This document shows, piece after piece, positions 34,991 to 42,930 of a DNA stretch of 64,000 bases; the stretch's first letter is position 1, and the number at the start of each line of letters is the position of its first letter. Made by a program: the position numbers and the translations under genes. Location of the stretch: NCBI RefSeq assembly GCF_001439845.1, contig NZ_JYLO01000016.1, positions 62,001 through 126,000 of the forward strand, written 5' to 3'. Source of the DNA: Pseudomonas lactis (GTDB lineage Bacteria; Pseudomonadota; Gammaproteobacteria; Pseudomonadales; Pseudomonadaceae). The notes beneath the pieces are model-generated. The model was not told where the DNA came from and ran no database searches. It saw only the letters and a list, made by a program, of their open reading frames with translations.

Positions 34991-36013
34991 TCAACGCGCG
35001 TCGCCATCGCGAGGCGGCTGGGGCAGGATGGCCAGGAAATTGTCGCGCGCGACCTTGTGGGCAACGTCTTCGGGCAAGGCATCGAGGAAAGGATCGAAAC
35101 GGCGCATTTCCTTGCCCAGCTTATTGAAGCGCCCCACCACGTCGGAGCCGAGCATGAAACGATCCGGGAAGCGCTCCACCAGCTTTACCCACTCAGGCCG
35201 AGGTTTACCCGCCTCATCCAGCAGATACGGCGTGAGCATGCTCCAGGACAAGTCGATATACAGGTTGGGGTACGCCTCAAGCAGGCGCGCCAAGGTGGGC
35301 AGCAAAAAGTCCATCTGTACTTGATGACGGTGGATTTCCTTGCTGGTACCCGCATGGGCCCAGATAAAACGCGTGTGCGGGTGGTTGCGTAACGGCTGCT
35401 CGACTTCCGCCAGGTACAGCGGGTTGCGCTCACGCTTGGAGGTGATGTTGGAGTGCAGCATCACCGGCAGGTCGTTTTCGGCCGCCAGGTGGTAGATGCG
35501 CGTCATGGCTTCGTTATTGGCACGCGGCGTGTCGCCGGAGGTCAGGGCGGTAAGGTCATCGTGCCGGGTGAACACTTCACCGATGCCCTGCCACAGCCCT
35601 GGGTTGAGGTCGAGCATGCGCTGGATATGGGCCGCAGAGTTCTTGTCGTTGGGATTGAAACCGGCGAGGAACGGATGAAAGTGCTGGCGTTGCGCAGGAG
35701 AAAGTTTATTGACCGCCGCCGCGACGATCACATCCGTGGCGCTGTACCAATAGGCATCGGCGTCGTCACCGGCGTAGTAGCGCGGGCGCTTGGGTTCGTC
35801 TTCGTGCCATTTCTTGGCCACGGGGATCCCGGAAATCATGACGTGCTCTACGCGGTTGTCCGCCATGGCCTTGAGCAGCTTGTCCATGCCGGCGGTTTCC
35901 TGAAAAAAATCCACGTAATGCAGGTGCGCGTCGCTGTAGGCATAGTCACGAGCCTGCACGGCAAGGCTGCTGGCGGCGAGCAACAAGGCAAGACTCAGGC
36001 GGGCTCCAGACAC
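34991..36013 (-). CDS. Secreted amidohydrolase-family metal-dependent hydrolase
   Basis: This 340-residue protein starts at GTG with a signal peptide (LSLALLLAASSLAVQA-RD). The TIM-barrel amidohydrolase metal motifs are visible: DAHLHYVDF (H-x-H), PVMLHSNI, IWAHAGTS and the aspartate in MLGSDVVG. The family includes decarboxylases and lactonases of the AMDH_2 group; the reaction here is unknown. Export to the periplasm is less common for this fold. It is preceded by a 138-bp spacer from the divergent osmC-type gene. Confidence 0.85.
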   Translation of the reverse strand: MSGARLSLALLLAASSLAVQARDYAYSDAHLHYVDFFQETAGMDKLLKAMADNRVEHVMISGIPVAKKWHEDEPKRPRYYAGDDADAYWYSATDVIVAAAVNKLSPAQRQHFHPFLAGFNPNDKNSAAHIQRMLDLNPGLWQGIGEVFTRHDDLTALTSGDTPRANNEAMTRIYHLAAENDLPVMLHSNITSKRERNPLYLAEVEQPLRNHPHTRFIWAHAGTSKEIHRHQVQMDFLLPTLARLLEAYPNLYIDLSWSMLTPYLLDEAGKPRPEWVKLVERFPDRFMLGSDVVGRFNKLGKEMRRFDPFLDALPEDVAHKVARDNFLAILPQPPRDGDAR

Positions 36014-36152
36014 GGTAAAACCTCAATAAGGGCGGATACGGGTAGACCTTGCGCCAGCCTTCAGGGTTCAGCATGGAAAAAACCGGAACACTGGAGTGCC
36101 AGCATGCTCTATAACTGCATGACCTTCATCCTGCGCCCTTACGAGGTTTGCC

Positions 36153-36569
36153 ATGCCTGTTACCGTCAATACGCTGAACGCTGAAAACTTCCGTCACAGC
36201 GTGAATATCAATAATCACGAGCTGTTTACCGACCTGCCCAAGAGCCTGGGCGGTGACGATTCGGCCCCCTCCCCTCACGATTATTTCGATGCTGCGCTGG
36301 CGTCGTGCAAAGCCTTGACCGTAAGGCTCTACGCGCAGAAAAAAGATATCCCGCTGACCGGCGTGACCGTGGAGGTCACCCACGACAGCACCGAGGAGCA
36401 GAAGGGTAAATACAAGCTCAACGTCAAGCTGACCCTCAAGGGCGTACTCACCGATGCCCAGCGCGATGAACTGCACCGCGTCGCCGATAAGTGCCCGGTA
36501 CACAAGCTGATGACCACTGCCGAAGTCACCATCGAAACGAAACTGTCGGAAGGCGCCTTCAGCCAATAG
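36153..36569 (+). CDS. OsmC-family peroxiredoxin-like protein
   Basis: This 138-residue protein has the two redox cysteines of the OsmC/Ohr/YhfA family, C52 in ALASCKALTVRLYA and C114 in VADKCPVHKLM. The sequence fits the OsmC-like YhfA branch more than Ohr. Family members reduce organic peroxides using the cysteine pair. It is followed after 63 bp by the pirin gene on the same strand and may be co-transcribed with it. Confidence 0.9.
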   Translation: MPVTVNTLNAENFRHSVNINNHELFTDLPKSLGGDDSAPSPHDYFDAALASCKALTVRLYAQKKDIPLTGVTVEVTHDSTEEQKGKYKLNVKLTLKGVLTDAQRDELHRVADKCPVHKLMTTAEVTIETKLSEGAFSQ

Positions 36570-36632
36570 CCCCAACTTCCCATCGAGCGGGTTATGCTTG
36601 GTTGCATCCAACCCGCTCAGACTGGGATGCCC

Positions 36633-37499
36633 ATGACCACCCTCACCGTGATCCGCCCTCGCCCCGAAGATGTAGAAGGCCAGCCCATCCTGCGCCCCCT
36701 GCCCTCGCGTGAATGCCGCAGCGTCGGGCCCTTTGTGTTTTTCGACCATATGCTGGCGACCCGCTACGCGCCGGGTACCGGCATGAATATCCGCCAGCAT
36801 CCGCACATCGGCCTGTCCACCCTCACCTACCTGTTTGAAGGCGCCTTGCAGCATAAGGACAGCCTCGGCTCGGACCAGGTGGTGCAAGCCGGCGATGTCA
36901 GCTGGATGACCGCCGGCAGTGCGATTGCCCACGTCGAGCGCACACCGGAAGCGGTCAAGGCCAGGGGTTTCAGCCTGCATGGCCTGCAGGTATGGCTGGC
37001 CTCGCCCAAGGACCACGAGACCGGGCCGGGACACTACAGCCATCACCCAGCGGCGAGCTTGCCGAAAAGCGATAACCTCGGCGTGCAGGTGCGTTTGATC
37101 GCCGGTGATGGTTTTTGCCTCAGGTCACCGGTGCCGGTACTGTCGCCGACGCTGTATGCCGAGGTACAGATGCAAACCGCCACCACCCTGTTGATTCCTG
37201 ATGAACATGAGGAACGTGCGGTGTATGTGCTGGAGGGTGAGGTGCAGTTGGACGGTGAAGCCCTGGAGGTCAACAGCTTGGTGGTATTGCCGACTGGGCA
37301 GGAGATGACCCTGTATGCCGAGAGTGATTGCCACCTGATGGTATTTGGCGGGGCGCCGCTGGATGGGCCACGGCGGATCAACTGGAATTTTGTGGCGAGT
37401 GATCCGGCGGTGATCGAGCAGGCGAGACAGCGTTGGGCGGCCGGGGATTGGCCCACCGTGCCGGGGGAGTCAGAAAGAATCGAGTTGCCTGTGAAATAG
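36633..37499 (+). CDS. Pirin-family bicupin protein
   Basis: This 288-residue bicupin has the N-terminal metal-binding histidines in MNIRQHPHIGLSTLTYLFEG and QHKDSLGS, the pirin signature GDVSWMTAGSAIAHVERTP and the C-terminal cupin (AVYVLEGEVQLDGE). Some bacterial pirins have quercetinase activity or modulate central metabolism by protein contact; this one is unassigned. I place the start at the ATG of MTTLTVIRPRP because GGGA lies at proper spacing; an ATG two codons earlier is possible. REP repeats follow the stop. Confidence 0.92.
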   Translation: MTTLTVIRPRPEDVEGQPILRPLPSRECRSVGPFVFFDHMLATRYAPGTGMNIRQHPHIGLSTLTYLFEGALQHKDSLGSDQVVQAGDVSWMTAGSAIAHVERTPEAVKARGFSLHGLQVWLASPKDHETGPGHYSHHPAASLPKSDNLGVQVRLIAGDGFCLRSPVPVLSPTLYAEVQMQTATTLLIPDEHEERAVYVLEGEVQLDGEALEVNSLVVLPTGQEMTLYAESDCHLMVFGGAPLDGPRRINWNFVASDPAVIEQARQRWAAGDWPTVPGESERIELPVK

Positions 37500-37500
37500 C

Positions 37501-37574
37501 TATCGCAGGCAAGCCAGCTCCCACATTTGATGGGTATACACATTTTAGAATGTAGGAGCTGGCTTGCCTGCGAT
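37501..37574. repeat. Paired inverted REPs (inward GTGGGAG architecture)
   Basis: Left REP ATCGCAGGCAAGCCAGCTCC and a right inverted copy with one change (GTAGGAG) sit between the convergent pirin and dienelactone-hydrolase genes. Confidence 0.85.
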
Positions 37575-37598
37575 GGCGTCCGATCAGGCGCTGAGAAA

Positions 37599-38327
37599 TC
37601 AGCCCTTGAACACTTCATCCAACAAGTTATGCATCGACTGGAAAGCCCGCGCAGCGGTCTTGGCGTCGTACATCATCTTGCCTGGCACATTGGCATGGGG
37701 GTCGGTGAACGAATGCACCGCACCGCCGTAGCTCAGCAACTGCCAATCCACACCCGCCGCGTTCATTTCATCTTCGAACGCCGGCAGTTGCTCTTTGGGC
37801 ACCAACGGGTCCGAGGCGCCATGCAGCACCAGCACTGACCCCTTGATGTTCTTCGCATCCGCCGGGTTCGGTGTATCCAGGGTGCCATGGAACGACACGG
37901 CAGCCTTCAGCGGCGCGCCGGTACGGGCCAGTTCCAGGGAACAGCAACCGCCAAAGCAGAAGCCAAAGGTGGCCAGTTTCGAGGTGTCCACTGCTGCTTC
38001 AGTCTGGCCTTGCAGTTGCTCGAAGGCGGCTTGCATACGCTTGTTCAGCAGTGGGCGATCATTCTTCAACGGCATCATCGCCGCGCCCGCTTCATCGCCA
38101 TTTGAAGGACGTACGTTTTGCCCGTAGAGGTCGGCAATCAACACCACATAGCCTTTGCCGGCAACGGCCTTGGCGATCTCTTCGGCCCCCGCACTCACGC
38201 CCATCCAGTTCGGCGCCATCAGCAGTCCCGGCAACGGGCCCTTGTGGCTGGCATCGAACGCCAGACGGCTTTCATAAGACTGGCCATCAATCTGATAGAC
38301 CACGGAACGTACAGTGACTTGGCTCAT
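37599..38327 (-). CDS. Dienelactone hydrolase family protein
   Basis: This 242-residue alpha/beta hydrolase has a cysteine nucleophile (C124 in FGFCFGGCC), an aspartate in HGASDPLVP and a histidine in GGAVHSFTDP, the Cys-Asp-His triad of dienelactone hydrolases. It starts at ATG of MSQVTVRSVVYQ; an open frame upstream runs into the REPIN and is not coding. No catechol-degradation genes are nearby, so it is probably a general cytosolic carboxymethylenebutenolidase-like enzyme. PAO1 has a comparable hydrolase beside htpG. Confidence 0.92.
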   Translation of the reverse strand: MSQVTVRSVVYQIDGQSYESRLAFDASHKGPLPGLLMAPNWMGVSAGAEEIAKAVAGKGYVVLIADLYGQNVRPSNGDEAGAAMMPLKNDRPLLNKRMQAAFEQLQGQTEAAVDTSKLATFGFCFGGCCSLELARTGAPLKAAVSFHGTLDTPNPADAKNIKGSVLVLHGASDPLVPKEQLPAFEDEMNAAGVDWQLLSYGGAVHSFTDPHANVPGKMMYDAKTAARAFQSMHNLLDEVFKG

Positions 38328-38363
38328 GATTTTCCCCAATTCAGATGGATTGACGATGCTCCC

Positions 38364-38463
38364 TGTAGGAGCGAGCTTGCTCGCGAAGAACGTCAACGAT
38401 AACGCGCAAATGCTGAATGAACGCGGTGATCTCACGTTTTTCGCGAGCAAGCTCGCTCCTACA
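38364..38463. repeat. 100-bp REPIN of a second class, copy 1
   Basis: GTAGGAGCGAGCTTGCTCGC and its exact inverse flank an inner region that contains AACGTCAACGATAACGCG and a CGCGGTG block. The copy at 60025-60124 has the same length and the same inner blocks. It lies between htpG and the hydrolase gene. Confidence 0.9.
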
Positions 38464-38476
38464 GTAGAGCCAGAAC

Positions 38477-38502
38477 GAAAAAACCCGCCGAAGCGGGTTT
38501 TT
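38477..38502 (-). terminator. Rho-independent terminator of htpG
   Basis: Stem AAACCCGC/GCGGGTTT with tetraloop CGAA and flanking A/T runs, 11 bp after the htpG stop on the minus strand. Confidence 0.9.
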
Positions 38503-38513
38503 CTACAACGGTG

Positions 38514-40418
38514 TTAAACCGACAATTCAACCAACAGCTTGTTCAGTCGGCGCACATACGCGGCCGGGTCCTTCAAGCTGTCGCCGGCTGCCAGGGCGGC
38601 CTGGTCGAAGAGGATGTGCGACAGGTCACCAAACCGCTCTTCGCTCTGCTCGCCATCGAGTTTCTCGATCAGCGGGTGAGACGGGTTGAATTCGAAGATC
38701 GGCTTGGAATCCGGCACTTTCTGGCCGCTGGCTTCCAGGATCTGGCGCATCTGCATGCCCAGGTCCTGCTCGCCGATGGCCAGGATCGCAGGAGAGTCGG
38801 TCAGGCGGTGGGAAACCCGCACTTCACTCACCGCTTCGCCCAGGGAAGCCTTGATGCGCTCAACCAGGCCCTCTTTAGACTTGGCGACTTCTTCGGCTTC
38901 TTTCTTCTCTTCTTCGGAGTCCAGGTTACCCAGGTCCAGGTCACCACGGGTCACGTCGACGAAGGTTTTGCCGTCGAACTCGGTGAGGTAGCTCATCAGC
39001 CACTCATCGATACGGTCGGTCAGCAGCAGCACTTCGATGCCTTTCTTGCGGAACACTTCCAGGTGCGGGCTGTTCTTGACCTGAGCGTAGGTTTCGCCGG
39101 TCAGGTAGTAGATCTTGTCCTGACCTTCCTTGGCACGTGCCAGGTAATCAGCCAGGGACACAACCTGCTCGCCATCTTCGCCTTGAGTCGAGGCAAAACG
39201 CAGCAAACCGGCAATCTTTTCCTTGTTGGCAAAATCTTCTGCCGGGCCTTCTTTCATGACCTGGCCGAAGTTTTTCCAGAAGCTCTTGTATTGCTCAGGC
39301 TCGTTCTTCGCCAGCTTTTCCAGCATGTCGAGCACGCGCTTGGTCAGCGCCGACTTCATGGAGTCGATAATCGGGTCTTTCTGCAGAATTTCCCGCGACA
39401 CGTTCAGCGACAGGTCGTTGGAGTCGACCACACCTTTGATAAAGCGCAGGTACAGCGGCAGGAAGGATTCCGCCTGGTCCATCACGAACACGCGCTGTAC
39501 GTAGAGCTTCAGGCCTTTTGGCGCTTCACGCTGGTACAGGTCGAACGGAGCACGGGCCGGGACGTAGAGCAGCGAGCTGTATTCGAGCTTGCCTTCAACC
39601 TTGTTGTGGCTCCAGCTCAGCGGGTTCTCGTAATCGTGCCCGATGTGCTTGTAGAACTCCTGGTATTCCTCGTCCTTGATCTCGGTACGCGGACGGGTCC
39701 ACAGGGCGCTGGCGCGGTTGACGGTTTCCCACTCCACCGCTGGGGCTTCTTCGCCTTCGGCAACGGTCTGTTCCTTGGGCAACTCGATCGGCAACGCGAT
39801 GTGGTCGGAGTACTTCTTGATGATGTTGCGCAGGCGCCAGCCATCGGCGAATTCGTCTTCACCGGCTTTCAGGTGCAGCACGATGCGCGTGCCACGGTCA
39901 GCCTTGTCGATCGTGGCGATTTCGAATTCGCCTTCGCCCTTGGAGGCCCAGTGCACGCCTTCGCTGGCGTCGAGGCCGGCGCGGCGGCTGAAGACTTCAA
40001 CCTTGTCGGCGACGATGAAGGCCGAATAGAAGCCCACGCCGAATTGGCCGATCAGGTGAGAGTCTTTTTTCTGGTCGCCCGACAGGTTCTTCATGAAATC
40101 TGCGGTGCCGGACTTGGCGATGGTTCCCAGGTGGGTGATCGCATCGTCGCGGCTCATGCCGATACCGTTGTCTTCGAGGGTGACGGTCTTGGCGTCTTTG
40201 TCGTAGCTCACACGGATCTTCAGTTCCGCGCCGCCTTCCAGCAACTCAGGCTTGGACAGGGCTTCGAAACGTAATTTGTCGACAGCGTCAGAGGCGTTCG
40301 AGATCAATTCGCGAAGGAAAATTTCCTTGTTGGAATACAGCGAATGGATCATGAGGTGCAGCAGTTGCTTCACCTCGGTCTGGAAGCCCAGGGTTTCCTT
40401 TTGAGTTTCCACACTCAT
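38514..40418 (-). CDS. htpG: Molecular chaperone HtpG (Hsp90)
   Basis: This 634-residue ATP-dependent chaperone begins MSVETQKETLGFQTEVKQLL. The N-terminal GHKL ATPase domain is recognisable by LISNASDAVDKLRF, LEDNGIGM and GQFGVGFYSAF. The middle domain carries LYVQRVFVMDQ...FIKGVVDSNDLSLNVSREILQ. The C-terminal dimerisation domain lacks the eukaryotic MEEVD tail. A sigma32-like promoter lies about 65-95 bp upstream, inside the end of the thioesterase gene, in keeping with heat induction. An alternative ATG two codons upstream exists. Confidence 0.98.
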   Translation of the reverse strand: MSVETQKETLGFQTEVKQLLHLMIHSLYSNKEIFLRELISNASDAVDKLRFEALSKPELLEGGAELKIRVSYDKDAKTVTLEDNGIGMSRDDAITHLGTIAKSGTADFMKNLSGDQKKDSHLIGQFGVGFYSAFIVADKVEVFSRRAGLDASEGVHWASKGEGEFEIATIDKADRGTRIVLHLKAGEDEFADGWRLRNIIKKYSDHIALPIELPKEQTVAEGEEAPAVEWETVNRASALWTRPRTEIKDEEYQEFYKHIGHDYENPLSWSHNKVEGKLEYSSLLYVPARAPFDLYQREAPKGLKLYVQRVFVMDQAESFLPLYLRFIKGVVDSNDLSLNVSREILQKDPIIDSMKSALTKRVLDMLEKLAKNEPEQYKSFWKNFGQVMKEGPAEDFANKEKIAGLLRFASTQGEDGEQVVSLADYLARAKEGQDKIYYLTGETYAQVKNSPHLEVFRKKGIEVLLLTDRIDEWLMSYLTEFDGKTFVDVTRGDLDLGNLDSEEEKKEAEEVAKSKEGLVERIKASLGEAVSEVRVSHRLTDSPAILAIGEQDLGMQMRQILEASGQKVPDSKPIFEFNPSHPLIEKLDGEQSEERFGDLSHILFDQAALAAGDSLKDPAAYVRRLNKLLVELSV

Positions 40419-40484
40419 GGTCATCAAACTCCAATTGGATGGCAGTGGCCGCGCCCGAAAGGGTTGGCGGCGGGTTGTCATCAA

Positions 40485-40512
40485 AGTTGGGGGCTCAGGC
40501 CAGGATTTCAAG
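40485..40512 (-). promoter_or_regulatory. Candidate sigma32 (heat-shock) promoter of htpG
   Basis: On the minus strand CTTGAAA is followed after about 13 bp by CCCCAACT, close to the sigma32 consensus CTTGAAA / CCCCATNT. It overlaps the last codons of the upstream thioesterase gene, so htpG can be induced independently of that gene. Confidence 0.6.
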
Positions 40513-40960
40513 GGCGGGCCAATTCCTCAATCTTGAAATGTGCCCGGGCGGTGGCAATCGGTTCGGCCGCAGTGCTCTGCCAGGCGGTAATCGCAACGTT
40601 GGCCACGCGCCGGCCCTGGCGCCATACCTGGCACTTGGCATAGGTGTCACGAAACTGGCCGGCGCGCAGGTAATCCAGGGAGAAGTCGATGATTTTCGGC
40701 AGGCCCGGAGCGCCCGTAAACACCATCAGATGCAGGGCGGCTGCCAACTCCATGAAGCCGGCGATCACCCCGCCATGCAACGCTGGCAATATGGGGTTAC
40801 CAATATTGTCCTTGTTGGCCGGCAGGCGAAACAGCAACTCATCCCCCAGACGGGTGCATTCGATGCCGATCAGCCTGGCATAGGGCACCAACTCGAGCAG
40901 CGCGTCATAGTTGCCACGATCGTGGGCTTGCTCCAGACGGGTCTTGAACCGATGCGTCAT
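40508..40960 (-). CDS. PaaI-family hotdog thioesterase (downstream of a pair)
   Basis: This 150-residue hotdog-fold protein has the family motif ALHGGVIAGFMELAAALHL, with a glutamate where YdiI/PaaI enzymes carry the general base or aspartate. Likely an acyl-CoA thioesterase; substrate unknown. Its start overlaps the stop of another hotdog gene upstream (ATGA). The two share the same fold but differ strongly in sequence, so they may form a heteromeric enzyme or act on different acyl groups (inference). Confidence 0.88.
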   Translation of the reverse strand: MTHRFKTRLEQAHDRGNYDALLELVPYARLIGIECTRLGDELLFRLPANKDNIGNPILPALHGGVIAGFMELAAALHLMVFTGAPGLPKIIDFSLDYLRAGQFRDTYAKCQVWRQGRRVANVAITAWQSTAAEPIATARAHFKIEELARP

Positions 40961-41433
40961 GCCTGCTCTCCCTTGATGACCGTGCCCAAGCCTTGGGTGC
41001 CTTTGAGGCGCTTGCCCATGCGCATGAACGTGCCCACCACATGGGCAATAGGTTGTTGCGGGTCATCCTGATAGGCGACGCCACGGGTGAAGATCACATC
41101 GGTGGTCACCCGGTAGCATTGCGCGAAGCCATACACCGGCTTATGGGGTTCGGCGGGATGCATGTAGTCGATGCGCAGGTCCAGGGTGGGGCACACTTCG
41201 AACTCGGGCAGTACGCACAAGGTCGCCATGCCACAGGCGGTGTCCATCAACGAGGTGAGCGCGCCGCCATGGATCACCCCGCTCAGGGGGTCACCGACGA
41301 TATGCGGCCCATACGGCAGTACGAGGGTCATGCCCTCCTCGCTGGCTTGATGAACACTCACCCCCAGCACCTGGCAATGGCGCAGGGCCGAAACAAAGCG
41401 CGTGGCACGCTCTAACAACGGGTTTTCGGTCAT
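40957..41433 (-). CDS. PaaI-family hotdog thioesterase (upstream of a pair)
   Basis: From the ATG at MTENPLLERATRF this is a 158-residue hotdog protein with the motif VIHGGALTSLMDTACGMA, whose aspartate (in LMDT) is the expected catalytic residue of the PaaI branch. An in-frame extension further upstream lacks hotdog character. It overlaps the second thioesterase by 4 bp, so translation is coupled. It is divergent from the small lipoprotein gene. Confidence 0.88.
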   Translation of the reverse strand: MTENPLLERATRFVSALRHCQVLGVSVHQASEEGMTLVLPYGPHIVGDPLSGVIHGGALTSLMDTACGMATLCVLPEFEVCPTLDLRIDYMHPAEPHKPVYGFAQCYRVTTDVIFTRGVAYQDDPQQPIAHVVGTFMRMGKRLKGTQGLGTVIKGEQA

Positions 41434-41590
41434 TGTTTTTAGACTCTTATTAGTGTGAATTCGGCGGATGGGAATGGCTGGGTAAAGTTCCTGTACGAAA
41501 CATGCTATATATCTGTGGGACATAAGGAACTAATACTGGCCCCTTGGGTTCGAAAGGCCAGTAGATATCTTCAATAAGGAGAAACACCCC

Positions 41591-41848
41591 ATGCGTAAGA
41601 CATTAGCTATTTCCATGATGCTGGCCGCTGCTCTCGGTCTGGCTGCCTGCGACAAGAAATCCGAAGACAAAGCCCAAGACGCTGCTGCACATTCTGAGCA
41701 AGCTCAGCAAGATATGGCTAAAGCACAGGATAAAGTGAACGACGCTGCGAAAGAAAACGCCGAAGCTGCCAAAGCTCAAGCCGAATCGAACGAAGCTGCT
41801 GCAAAAGAAGCTGCACCTGCCGCACCAGCAGAACCTGCCAAGCAGTAA
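41591..41848 (+). CDS. Small alanine-rich lipoprotein
   Basis: This 85-residue protein has a lipoprotein signal ending LGLAAC (lipid-modified C20). The mature part is almost entirely a charged, alanine-rich helix with heptad-like spacing (DKAQDAAAHSEQAQQDMAKA), ending in an Ala/Pro/Glu tail. Aspartate follows the cysteine, which in E. coli favours retention at the inner membrane, though the rule differs in Pseudomonas. It resembles Lpp- or OprI-like stalk proteins in style only. Function unknown. It is followed by a strong terminator. Confidence 0.8.
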   Translation: MRKTLAISMMLAAALGLAACDKKSEDKAQDAAAHSEQAQQDMAKAQDKVNDAAKENAEAAKAQAESNEAAAKEAAPAAPAEPAKQ

Positions 41849-41881
41849 TCGCTGGGTTTAAAGCTGTATTGCAGCAAAAAG

Positions 41882-41911
41882 AAAGCCCGCTGACTAAGCG
41901 GGCTTTTCTTT
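41882..41911 (+). terminator. Rho-independent terminator after the small lipoprotein
   Basis: Stem AAAGCCCGCT/AGCGGGCTTT with a 5-nt loop, followed by TCTTTG. Confidence 0.9.
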
Positions 41912-41932
41912 GTCTGCGATTTACTGCCAGCG

Positions 41933-42673
41933 CTACGATGCACCCTCTTTTGCAGCCTCGACTGCTGGCATATCGGTCGGGGTATACACCATCACCTGCA
42001 ATACATCGGAATGGAACTCGCGGCGGTACAGCACCAGCACCACCCCGCTACTCATCAACATGAACAACCAGGGGCTGACAAACCAGGCCAGCATGGTCAT
42101 GCCGAAGTAATAGGCGCGCAGGCCAAAGTTGAACTGGTTGGCCGCCATCGAAATCACTCGCGCCGCCCGCAAAGCAAACGCCTTGCGCTCCTGCTCCGAC
42201 ACGTGCCGTTCACCGATCATAGGCGCCGAGCCCACCAGTACCGCCGCGAAGTTGTACTGGCGCATGCACCAGCTGAAGGTAAAAAAGGCGTAGACGAACA
42301 CCAATGCCAGGCACAGCAATTTGATCTCCGACATACCCTGGGATGCCTGCTGCACCATGGGAATGTCCGCCAGCAATGACACTGCGCGTTCCGAAGCCCC
42401 CAGCACCGTGAGAATACCGGCGAGGATGATCAAAGTGCTGGAGGCGAAGAAGGAGGCATTGCGCTCCAGGTTACCGATCACACTGGCGTCGGCGATACGG
42501 TTGTCGCGCAGCAGCATGCGGCGCATCCAGTCTTCACGGTACAGGTGCAACACGCTGGCCAGGCACGCCGTGTCCCGGGCTTTCCACGTTGCGTAACGGG
42601 TGTAGCCGCCCCAGCAGATGACAAACCAGAGCGCGGCAAGCAGGTGGATCCAATTGGCTTCAACGAACGACAT
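41933..42673 (-). CDS. DUF599-type membrane protein
   Basis: From the ATG at MSFVEANWIHLLAALW the protein has 246 residues with four probable membrane segments (LLAALWFVICWGGYT; NASFFASSTLIILAGILTVLG; LLCLALVFVYAFFTFSW; YYFGMTMLAWFVSPWLFMLMSSGVV). The blocks WMRRMLLRDNRIADASVIGNLERNASFFAS and RQYNFAAVLVGSAP are typical of DUF599, a family of unknown function. A longer in-frame extension upstream runs through a REP and is not used. It is separated from brnQ by the REP pair and brnQ terminator. Confidence 0.88.
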   Translation of the reverse strand: MSFVEANWIHLLAALWFVICWGGYTRYATWKARDTACLASVLHLYREDWMRRMLLRDNRIADASVIGNLERNASFFASSTLIILAGILTVLGASERAVSLLADIPMVQQASQGMSEIKLLCLALVFVYAFFTFSWCMRQYNFAAVLVGSAPMIGERHVSEQERKAFALRAARVISMAANQFNFGLRAYYFGMTMLAWFVSPWLFMLMSSGVVLVLYRREFHSDVLQVMVYTPTDMPAVEAAKEGAS

Positions 42674-42717
42674 GCGGGTCCTTGTACACAGGATGATAGG
42701 GCCGACACGGTCCAAAT

Positions 42718-42805
42718 GTGGGAGCTGGCTTGCCTGCGATAGCGTCTTTGCAGTCACCACCGCGCACAACCGATGTGCCGCCATCGCAGCCAAGCCAGTT
42801 CCCAC
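42718..42805. repeat. Paired inverted REPs, one arm degenerate
   Basis: The left arm is the standard GTGGGAGCTGGCTTGCCTGC. The right arm has two changes (GCAGCCAAGCCAGTTCCCAC), suggesting an older copy. It lies downstream of brnQ. Confidence 0.8.
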
Positions 42806-42872
42806 ACCGACCAGTGTTTTCAACTTGAGATTTTTGACGCCATCCCCAAAAAAAAGACACTGCCATCGACTC

Positions 42873-42909
42873 AAAAAAAATGCCCCGTATCGTTTGATAC
42901 GGGGCATTT
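42873..42909 (-). terminator. Rho-independent terminator of brnQ
   Basis: On the minus strand, stem ATGCCCCGTATC/GATACGGGGCAT with an AAAC loop followed by a T run; strong and well placed, about 21 bp after the stop. Confidence 0.93.
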
Positions 42910-42930
42910 CAGCACAGCACGAACCGCGTG

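Noticed and set aside
38328..38450. N-terminal extension of the dienelactone hydrolase through the REPIN
   Set aside because: The added residues (including LLAKNVRS-type repeats) are translated repeat DNA, and the family N-terminus starts at MSQVTV.
38511..40274. A 587-codon plus-strand frame antisense to htpG
   Set aside because: Shadow of a conserved chaperone gene; no start context.
42674..42907. N-terminal extension of the DUF599 protein
   Set aside because: It translates through a REP pair and the brnQ terminator; the family start is MSFVEANW.
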